From Inia geoffrensis (lineage: Eukaryota; Chordata; Mammalia; Artiodactyla; Iniidae), in contig CM070907.1 in NCBI GenBank assembly GCA_036417435.1, positions 57,272,001 to 57,336,000 on the forward strand: a stretch of 64,000 nt of DNA. Reading direction: 5' to 3'. The notes beneath the pieces were generated by a model, which saw nothing but the letters and a program-made list of their open reading frames with translations, was not told where the DNA came from and searched no databases. The position numbers were made by a program, and so were the translations under genes. Positions 56,405-64,000 of this stretch are shown one piece after another. The stretch's first letter is position 1; each line of letters starts with the position of its first letter.

Positions 56405-56520
56405 AGCATCACTTACTGAGAACTAACCGTGTGTCTGGCGCTGACAGCCCCCTAGTGCTGGAGGCATTCTTATCTCCGGCTTACAGCTGAGGAAGCTAAG
56501 GTGATGAGTGACAGCTCTTA
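56405..56520 (-). mobile_element. MIR fragment
   Basis: cacttactgagaactaaccg (56411-56430) then cggcttacagctgaggaagc (56478-56497). Confidence 0.65.
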
Positions 56521-56539
56521 GTGTAGCCACCAGTCCTAC

Positions 56540-56675
56540 AGCACTGGCTGGAAACTTGGGAGAAGTACAGAATCTCCAGCTGACCCCAGACCTAACTGAA
56601 TCAGAAATTCTGGTGGTGGACTCAGAAATATGAGCTCAAAGCCCTCCAAACAATTCTGATGCATGCTAAAATTTG
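56540..56675 (+). mobile_element. MER5-like hAT-Charlie fragment
   Basis: ctggctggaaacttgggaga start, aactgaatcagaaattctgg (56594-56613) and gtggactcagaaat are the MER5-type interior. Confidence 0.65.
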
Positions 56676-56990
56676 GCTTATTGAGCACCTACTCTATGCA
56701 AGGCAGTTTGTGAAACAATGGCTTAATATGCAGCTGGTAATTGGGTGGTGTTAAGATTTAGAGCCATATGAGTGACAGCTGAAAAAATTAATAAGCTTGT
56801 GCTTTTAACTTCTATGCTCCGAACACCCTTTGCTCAGGGAGGCCTCTCCTGGCCACCTGATTTAAAAATCACAGCTCCTCCCCTCCTACCATCTATTGCC
56901 AGCATTACAACCTCCTGCCCCTTTACTCCAGAGCATTTCCCACCAGCTGGCATGCTATACACTTTTAAGTATTTATTTACTGTTCATCCT

Positions 56991-57146
56991 TCTCTTAGCT
57001 TGGGCTGCTATAACAAAATACCAATGACTGGATAGCTTAAGCAATAGGAATTAATTTTCTCGCAGTTCTTGAGGCTGAAGTCTGAGATCAGGGTGCTAGC
57101 ATGATTGGGTTCTAGTGCGAGGTCTCTTCCTGCATGCATGGGAGCG

Positions 57147-57211
<65 letters not shown>

Positions 57212-57400
57212 GCGCACACGTGCAGGAGAGAGCACATGGCCTCTGGTAACTCTTCTTATAAGGACACTAATCCCAACATGAGGGCCCCACCTCATGACCT
57301 CATCCAACTCTACCTCTCAAAGACCCCATGTATAAACACCATCTGGTTTAGGGCTTCAACATATGAATTTGGGAAGGACACAAACATTTAGTCTGTAACA
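56991..57400 (-). mobile_element. Solo MaLR LTR with a GA microsatellite, inserted in L2
   Basis: Plus-strand text gctgctataacaaaatacca (57004-57023), cttataaggacactaatccc (57255-57274) and tcaacatatgaatttgggaa (57356-57375), ending gtctgtaaca, is the reverse of an MST/MLT LTR. The flanking duplication is decayed (atcct / atctc). Confidence 0.9.
57150..57212 (+). repeat. (GA)n microsatellite, about 63 bp
   Basis: Pure GA run with one gg interruption at 57200-57201, expanded inside the LTR. Confidence 0.97.
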
Positions 57401-57540
57401 ATCTCCTACTACCTGATTGTAAGCCCCAGCTGGGCAAGGGTTTATCTGTTTATTTCGTCTGTTAACTACTAAATCCTCAGTGCCTAGAACACTGCCTTGC
57501 ACATAGTAGGTGCTCAACAACTGTCTGTGGATTAAATGGT

Positions 57541-58189
57541 CACACAGCTGGCTGCGGACACAGAGGCAAGGCTCACTTGTCCCTGTTCATTCACATCCCA
57601 ATATATTTGCTATGCTCCCCCTTCCTTGCCTCCATTTAGTGTTCTGATTAGCACTTCCTCCTTCCTAGAAGGGTCATTTTCCAGAAACATTTCTTTACCA
57701 ATCCTCACTTGCAGGAAGAGAATCTTTTCCCAACAGGGCTTGCAGAGAGGTTACCCTAGGTATGATTTAGCTCATTTACTCAGTGCTTGGTCTTAATGGT
57801 TCACCAAGTGGAGATTCTTTCAGTAATGACAGTAAATGCATTTGAAATGTAGATATCGACCCAGGCAATGCTGCATATTCGGCTCATCAAATTTTGATGT
57901 TAAAATTAAAACCCTTTTTTTTTTTTTTTTTTGGTGGGAAAGGAGAAAGCTGAGTGTTGATTCCAATTGCATCACTGGCATATTTTTTTTTTTTTCCAAT
58001 GATAGGAGAACGTTTTAATCCTCTAGCCCTCCCTTGGCTGCTGCCACATAGTAGGAGATGATAACAAGAGAGAGGCAAAGAAACGAGATGTGTTTGGACA
58101 TATCACGTTCTACTCATGGTGCTAAGCTCTACCCAGGAAATGTACATGGCATGCTTGGCCTCGCCACCCTCAGGCAAAAGAAATGCCAT
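57541..58189. other. Unassigned, two T tracts
   Basis: T runs at 57915-57932 and 57983-57995. No gene or firm repeat. Confidence 0.4.
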
Positions 58190-58560
58190 CATCATTCCAT
58201 TCTTTCTCTCCAGTGAAATCTTTCCAGAGCTCCCAGCTTTCTCAGTCATTATCGGAGGCCCTCCCAACCCCTGCCACATGATTAAAACAATCCTTGCTGT
58301 ATTTCATCTGATTTATCTCCTCCTCAGCGTAGCTTTACCCACCACCTCTTCAAATAGATAACCTCGTTCTTCTCTATTACATCCTCCTAGTGTATATCAT
58401 AATCCACAACTATTTTCTTCATTCATTTTTTTTTAAGCTAGTTTATTTTCCTTTGGTTTGTTGTCTACTTTTAGGAGAGCTAAGACTTATGAGAACATAG
58501 CTAGCCTCTCTTTCCTGGAGGGACACCAACGTATTTCCTATTCATTTTCCCTCCTACCTA
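58190..58560 (+). mobile_element. Probable L2 fragment
   Basis: C/T-rich L2-like text (ctttccagagctcccagctt, 58221-58240) with a degraded 3' part. Confidence 0.4.
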
Positions 58561-58569
58561 TAGGGTCCT

Positions 58570-58720
58570 GACTTACTGCTTGCAACAGCAGGCTGAGGTA
58601 GGACACAGGATGGCTACTTTGTAAATGAGGCCATTGAGGCCAGAGCAGTTAAAGGGAATGACTGGTGCGACACAGGTCATGAGTGAGGGGACCTCAGTTA
58701 CGACCAGGCCCACCCAGCTC
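58570..58720 (-). mobile_element. MIR fragment
   Basis: ctttgtaaatgaggccattg (58617-58636) then actggtgcgacacaggtcat (58661-58680). Confidence 0.65.
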
Positions 58721-58734
58721 CAAAGCAGAGACCA

Positions 58735-58985
58735 GTGGCAGAGCCTGCAGGCTCTGAAGCCAGTGACTAGGTTCAGATTCTGGCTCTGACACCTGCCAGC
58801 TCTGTGCAGCTCTCTCAGTCTTGGGTGAGTTATGTAAGCGCTCTGTGTTTTAGTTTTCCCACCTGTGAAATGGGAATAATAATGACATTTCCTTCATGGG
58901 GAGGCGAAGGTTGAAGAAGTAAAAACATAAAGGGCTTTGAATAATATCTGGCACATGGTTGCTATTCAATACATTTTAGCTAGTG
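58735..58985 (+). mobile_element. MIR SINE, near full length
   Basis: gattctggctctgacacctg (58777-58796), tcccacctgtgaaatgggaa (58857-58876) and atatctggcacatggttgct (58944-58963). Confidence 0.9.
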
Positions 58986-59039
58986 GTTCAACTTCGCCAT
59001 GCTGGTAATTCATGATTTCTCACATTTCAACAGGCTTTC

Positions 59040-59190
59040 ACAAAAGTCTGAATTAAGATAGGTACCCGCCCCCCCCCCCCCCCCCCATTTTTCAGATGAG
59101 GAGAGTACGGACCAGAGGTTTCTGGCCACTTGCACAGACCACAGAGCTAAGAAGCTGGTAGAATCAGGACTAGATTCTGGGCCCCTGGCT
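59040..59190 (-). mobile_element. MIR fragment
   Basis: catttttcagatgaggagag (59086-59105), then cacagagctaagaagctggt (59140-59159). The poly(C) run sits at its left edge. Confidence 0.75.
59069..59086 (+). repeat. Poly(C) tract, 18 bases
   Basis: Uninterrupted C run directly visible. Confidence 0.93.
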
Positions 59191-59814
59191 CCTTCTCCAG
59201 TGGCTGCCTTTTCAGGCCAAAATTTACATCAGCTCTAGGTTTCCAGGTTGCATTTGTAGACTTAGGGTGCCAAAGCTTTCCCAATTCCTTAAAGGGACTG
59301 ACAAAACGCATAAAATGCAGCAAGGCCTCTCTCTGCCAAAGCAATGTTGTGAAAGGGATATCCAAGCCAAGGCTTTGTAAAGAGTGGCTGGTGGGTCTGT
59401 CAGAGTAGAGATCTGGGCCCCCTGTAAGTTTTCCCTGATGAGCAAGTGAGGGTCCTTCTGGCCCAGCTGGCATCTCCCCATCACAGGCCTTCGATTATCC
59501 TTCAGGGCAGGACCTCAGCCACTGGCCAGCAAGACTGGTGGCTGCCTGCACGGGGTGACTGGAAAAATTCCTCTTCTGTCTAATATGTCCAAAATAATCT
59601 CCCCAGACAGACGGCCAATTCTACCATTCAAGATACTTCTCTGGGATAAAGAGCTGTTCTTCCAGCCTCTTGCCCACAGGGCAGGGGAAAGTTTTCAGGG
59701 TCACTTCTGAAATCTGGCTCTCCCTGCCTTTCCTGCAATCCACCTGTCAAAGAATCCTAGCAAAAGGGAAGGAGCCTCATGTTTTACCTCGGGCAGCTTC
59801 TGTGTTCCAGGAAC
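59191..59814. other. Unassigned
   Basis: Minus-strand frames at 59147-59484 have no recognisable product. No repeat named. Confidence 0.4.
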
Positions 59815-60010
59815 AGGTAGCCTCTTCTGCATATATTATATCATTCAACCCTATAACAACACTGCAATATATGTAGTAGTGTTTCTTTTTGGCGCATAAG
59901 GAAACAAACTCAGAAAACTTAAAGAACTTGCCAGGACTTACTTAGCTCATAGCGATGGACCTAAAATTCAAAGCCAGGCATGTGCAGCTCTGAAGTCTCT
60001 GCTGTTTCCA
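59815..60010 (-). mobile_element. MIR SINE
   Basis: atattatatcattcaaccct (59832-59851), ttggcgcataaggaaacaaa (59889-59908), then attcaaagccaggcatgtgc. Confidence 0.75.
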
Positions 60011-60934
60011 TGACAGCAACATTTCCGAGGTCATGAGCTCAGCAGCTTGGCTTTCTGTGCGACCATGCACGTATCCATGCAGACTTTTCTGCCTTATTGG
60101 GTTATTTAAGATGGCACCATTGGAGTCCCCCTTTTTGAAAACCTGAGTCCGTTTTCTCGGAGGCTAGGGGTCATGTTGAAGTTCTGGAAACCTGTTTTCC
60201 CACAGTCGAGAAGGCACGAGGGCTAACGCTAGATTAAGGTGGAAATCTCAAGCTAGTTTTACTCCAATATGGCAGTTTGTTGTTACCAAAACTTATGTCT
60301 TATGGGCCTCACCATCAATGATTCAGTACCACTCAGCCCTGAGGAGAGTGCCTAGGAGCGACGTTTCTTGTGGCTCCTCCGTTTTGAATATAAAATGGTC
60401 AAGAAAAAGAATGTGTGTGTGGTCCTCCCTGCATCCAAGAAACATCTGTGGAGTGTGCTATGGCTCAAGCTTGAACCAGTTCTGGGTTCCGTATTAGAGT
60501 TACCTGTAGGTGAGCAGGGTGTATGGTTGGCAGCTCACTCCCGAGACAATATCAATTCTGAGCCTTTCTTTTCTTTTATTCACAGCCCAAATGCTTTATC
60601 TCACATTTTCACCACACTGTGTAGATGTCTAGCTTGATAGTCCAAAGCCTTCATCTCTCCCCTCATTAGAGTTTTTTTTCTCTTCTTTTTTTTTTTAATA
60701 GCATATCTCTTTCCACTGTTATATTACAATCATTCAACCAAGCCCACCAAAGCCTTCAAGTGGTATGTGAGTTCCTGGTATACACTCTTAAAGTTTTCTT
60801 TGTTTCCTTCCCCTACTCACAATAACAAAGCGTAGACAGCTAAAGCCATACATATGTACCGAACAGAAACTTGTCTCTTGTCTCCTCCATCCTTGCACTA
60901 ACGTATATCTTGTAAATCCAGTCTTTAAGGAAGG
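60011..60934. other. Unassigned
   Basis: A plus frame 60368-60637 (89 residues) has no known motif. No repeat named. Confidence 0.4.
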
Positions 60935-61095
60935 GGAATTAACATGCATGGAGCATCAGCCATATGCCAGGCACCACTTTCCCTCATATTGTCTTAAGTA
61001 CACCTCAGAGCAACTAAGAGAGGCAGGAATTTTCATACCTATTACATAGATGAGAAAACTGAGGCTCAGGGAGGTTAAAGAATATGGCCAAACTC
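60935..61095 (-). mobile_element. MIR SINE
   Basis: atcagccatatgccaggcac (60955-60974), then gatgagaaaactgaggctca (61049-61068). Confidence 0.88.
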
Positions 61096-61784
61096 AAACT
61101 CTTGAGGGTCTTCTTTCGACCATTCTTTGTTTAACTTTGAAGGCTAGGTCTTTCTAGTACAAACCACTGGCTAGCTAGCACTCAAGACCTTCAGCTCTTC
61201 TGACACGTTCTGCTTTCTGGAGGAACCAGGTATTACAACATGCTGTTCCGTGTCACTTGTGGCCAGGTTGAAAATTAGAGCAAGGCACGCCAACTTTATG
61301 CCTCAGTGGTCACTCTATAAAGCAACATGAAACACACACACATCCGCAAACAAAATCTAAAGAAACCATGACTTTTTAAAAGGTGTCTTAGAACCTACAA
61401 TCAAAAAGCCATTTATTAACAGTCCCATCTACATTCACCAGTTAGGTGGCCCTGTCATTTAACTGCCTGGACATCAAGGAGGTCGGCAACTATTGTTTTA
61501 ATTAATTAATTCAACCCTTTATCCCCAGGGCAGGCCCTGGGAGACACCTGGCTTATTTTCACAGCGGTCCCTGATGTTCAGCTGTCAAGCCACATCACGA
61601 CCGGCAGTATGAGCTTCATGCAAGGCCAAGCACTTAATCTCTTTAAAGGAGACCTGTCGTCACTTTCTTTCACTCCGGTGCAGCCCCAGTCTATGTTGAG
61701 ACATAATGTCTCATGCACCTGTCTCCGCTTTCCCAACCTAACAGCCACCAAATGGGTTTAGACGCTTCTCAATTCCTCTCTGAA
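61096..61784. other. Unassigned, a MIR trace near 61600-61670
   Basis: cagtatgagcttcatgcaag then taatctctttaaaggagacc is weakly MIR-like in plus orientation. No gene. Confidence 0.35.
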
Positions 61785-61995
61785 CCACTGTTCCTACAAT
61801 TTGAGTGCCTGCTCTGGGCGGGGCACCATGCTATGTGTTTCATATTCCTCTTCTCCCATTCACAAGACAACCATGCAGCATAGTATTGTCATCCCCAGAG
61901 GAAATGGAGTCTTAGGAAAAGGAAGTGACGTGACCAAGATCTTTTAATCAGGGAGTTGCAAAGCAAGGATATGAACTGAGGTCTCTATTGACTTC
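61785..61995 (-). mobile_element. MIR SINE
   Basis: gagtgcctgctctgggcggg (61802-61821), catccccagaggaaatggag (61890-61909), then gttgcaaagcaaggatatga. Confidence 0.85.
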
Positions 61996-63209
61996 AGTAA
62001 TTATGTTTCTTCCACACTTCCGTATTGCCTCTAGCCCTGCCTTTAACCTCTAAGATCTGGGAATGAAAAACAGGTGCTAGCTAGGCTATATCCTGCATAA
62101 AAAGGTAAAATAGGGGCCCCCGAAAAGACATGGCAGAGAGAGGACCTATGGTACTTAAGAAATTTCAAACAAACTTTTAAGCAGTCTTCTGTGGAAGTGC
62201 CACCTAAATTCTCTCCATTGTTTTGTTTGTGGATGCTTCAGTAAATTTCACATTGTTCCTGATATTTACGTACAGTATATTTATTTGGTGGTGGGTGTGA
62301 AGCAGGTGTTCAGGGCTAAGAGGAGAAGGAACAGACGGTAGACACTTGGAGTACACTTGGTTTTGTCATACTGGCTGACTTAAAAAAAAAATTGTAGATG
62401 AAACAGGGTATTGGGGTGTAGTGGTCCCCAAAAGCTGAATAAAGGAGAAGGATATCTCAGGTGAGGAAACAGCTGGTGCAAAATTCCAGGGCTGGGACAG
62501 GGTCCACATTCCACAGCCACATGTGTTCCCGGGGGCACAATGGCTTTCAGAGGGATTCTTTCTGCATAGAAGTTGCTCAGCTTATCTACTGATCTTCCTG
62601 ACCAGCCTTCCATGCCAAGTCGTCCATAGTCTCAAAAGTTCTGACTTCCACATTTTTCCCCCTTGCTGCTAAGCATTTAAAAAGGAGAGGAAGGAGGAGG
62701 AGAAGAAGAAAAAAAAAGTCCAGCCATTTCATAACCATTGCTTCTTAGCTGCCCTGCGGGTGCCACCTCTAACCTGAAACCTCCCATAATTGTCTGGGGC
62801 ACATGGGGTCTCCCAATGGCACCTTCATTTAATGCCATTACAGTGGGCTCCAGGGTCTTAAAGCCTGGAACCTGTCCTGTCTGGCTCTTGCTACCAGAAG
62901 GAATTGCACTTAAAAGCAATCCTTTATGTGACTAAATTGCCTCTTTCTATCGCATCTTGCATCCAGGTAAGATGGCGGGACAATCAAACCTCTCATTCCC
63001 CTGGTCATGGAAGTAGTTTGAAGCAGGTCTGCTGAGCGCTTCCCAAAGCATTTCCAATAGAACACTCGGCCCATGATCCTGGCTTCAAAAGGTAAGTTTA
63101 GCGATTGAATATTCTTGGGAAATACGGCACACTCTATCTGAATCTTGGAGACCCCTAATGCATATTGGCAGATTAAAGGCACAGGGAAGTTCTGCAGTAG
63201 GAAACCTCT
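61996..63209. other. Unassigned 1.2-kb stretch
   Basis: A purine-rich patch lies at 62680-62718. Frames at 62677-63182 lack known motifs. No repeat named. Confidence 0.4.
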
Positions 63210-63297
63210 TGAACCAGGTATTTCCTAAACTTATTTGGTTAAGGAACCAAACTTTTTGCATTATCCCTACACCCTTTGAGAAGTGCTGCTCTAGAAA
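63210..63297. mobile_element. Possible hAT-Charlie miniature element end
   Basis: The right end, in reverse, reads agagcagcacttctcaaagg, a Charlie-type TIR form. The left end caggtatttcctaaac is a weak inverted partner. Confidence 0.35.
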
Positions 63298-63475
63298 ATA
63301 ATAACCCCTTCCTGGTGCATGTTATCTCATATTTTACATTCTGTTAGAGCAGGAAGTGTGGAAGGCAGTATGATTTGCATTTTACAGGCGATGACATTGA
63401 AGGGCAGACGTGTAAGTGACTTGTAGTAGAGAAAGCAGCTGGTAGGAGGCAGATGGAATCAGGGTTTCTGATCTG
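63298..63475 (-). mobile_element. MIR fragment
   Basis: ttgcattttacaggcgatga (63374-63393) and the aagtgacttgtagtagag part. Confidence 0.7.
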
Positions 63476-63649
63476 AAGGGTGGGGATCTTGCTGCCAAGC
63501 TGCCTGGCTTTTTTGTTGAGGCCGTCTGTACCCCTTTAATAGCTGTGTCTAGACCACACATACAGAGCAAAGTGAGCTTTGTAAATAGGTTATTACTGTT
63601 TGAAAAAAACCACAGAGGGGTAGTTGGGGAAAACTAAGTAAAGAAATGC

Positions 63650-63830
63650 TTGTTTAGTGCATAGAGGGTGCTGGGTGCTTTGCCTCCATTACCTCCTAAA
63701 TCCTCACAATAATCCCGAGAGGTAAGTATTATTATTATCACCATTTTACAGAGGAACACATGGAGGCTCAGAGAGATTAGGTAACTTTCCCAGGGTCAGC
63801 CAAGCTTTACGTTCATACTTAATTGCCAAA
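63650..63830 (-). mobile_element. MIR SINE
   Basis: gtgcatagagggtgctgggt start, atcaccattttacagaggaa (63737-63756), then ggctcagagagattaggtaa (63764-63783). Confidence 0.88.
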
Positions 63831-64000
63831 AGCATTCCCTGTCCTCTTATCCCACTACCAGTTTTTCATAAATGGCACCATCTCTGTGATCCTAGAGCCC
63901 AACAGAGAGAGCTAGATTTATCTGGATGCCTCTGAGGATTGGACCCTGTTTGTGTTCCAGCAGCCTGTTTAGACAAGACTGGCTCAATCGGGAGGTTCAA

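Larger units (their letters stand above)
56800..57540 (+). mobile_element. L2 LINE 3' end split by an LTR
   Basis: 56815-56990 ends ctatacacttttaagtattt then atttactgttcat. After the LTR, 57406-57540 resumes with tgattgtaagccccagctgg (57414-57433) and ends with catagtaggtgctcaacaac (57502-57521). Together they form one L2 tail. Confidence 0.85.

Noticed and set aside
57134..57391. Frame with a long Arg-Glu repeat
   Set aside because: It is a translation of the GA microsatellite in an LTR.
1..64000. CRISPR arrays, operons, phage or defence systems
   Set aside because: No regularly spaced direct repeats and no bacterial-type genes; the repeat content is mammalian throughout.

Overview
The window reads as mammalian nuclear DNA, almost certainly from a whale or dolphin. 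The main evidence is a set of roughly 210-bp tRNA-derived SINEs whose head runs cttccctggtggcgcagtgg and whose end runs gcggtacgcgggcctctcac on the opposite strand. These belong to the cetacean/hippo CHR group, and many still have long pure A tails and matching target-site duplications. L1, L2, MIR, MaLR and hAT copies of mammalian type fill much of the rest. No bacterial gene, operon, CRISPR array, rRNA or tRNA gene is visible.

I find no host protein-coding gene. The only clearly coding-derived sequence is decayed L1 ORF2. Nearly all other open frames lie in repeats or are short, overlapping and unrelated to any protein I recognise. The window is best read as intergenic or deep intronic DNA.

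Layout. 1-2195 is the 3' end of an L1 cut by the window edge. 2.3-12 kb holds ancient L2, an old SINE, L1/HAL1-like remains, MIR, and an L2 interrupted by an MLT-type LTR (10050-11610). 12-22.7 kb holds three young CHR SINEs, nested MIRs, a MIR with a nearly perfect 78-bp tandem duplication, a long TG microsatellite, and a solo class-I-like LTR (22021-22514) inserted in a MIR with a perfect 4-bp target duplication. 22.7-32 kb is MIR/L2 debris with an older 333-bp CHR SINE, an old L1 (29390-30570) and another young SINE. 32-46 kb has a minus-strand 5'-truncated L1, two more CHR SINEs, an older L1 (43140-44575) and an L1 tail with a SINE nested in it. 46-64 kb has MaLR LTRs (one with a perfect 5-bp target duplication), a hAT miniature element with a perfect 8-bp target duplication, L2, MIR, microsatellites and homopolymer tracts.

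The window works as a layered insertion record: L2 and MIR are the oldest layer, MaLR/ERV LTRs and hAT elements are intermediate, and L1 tails and CHR SINEs are youngest. Several single-copy AT-rich stretches (near 26.2, 35.3, 46.2 and 51.5 kb) could be conserved regulatory DNA, but this cannot be shown without cross-species alignment. I did not find an undescribed biological system here.
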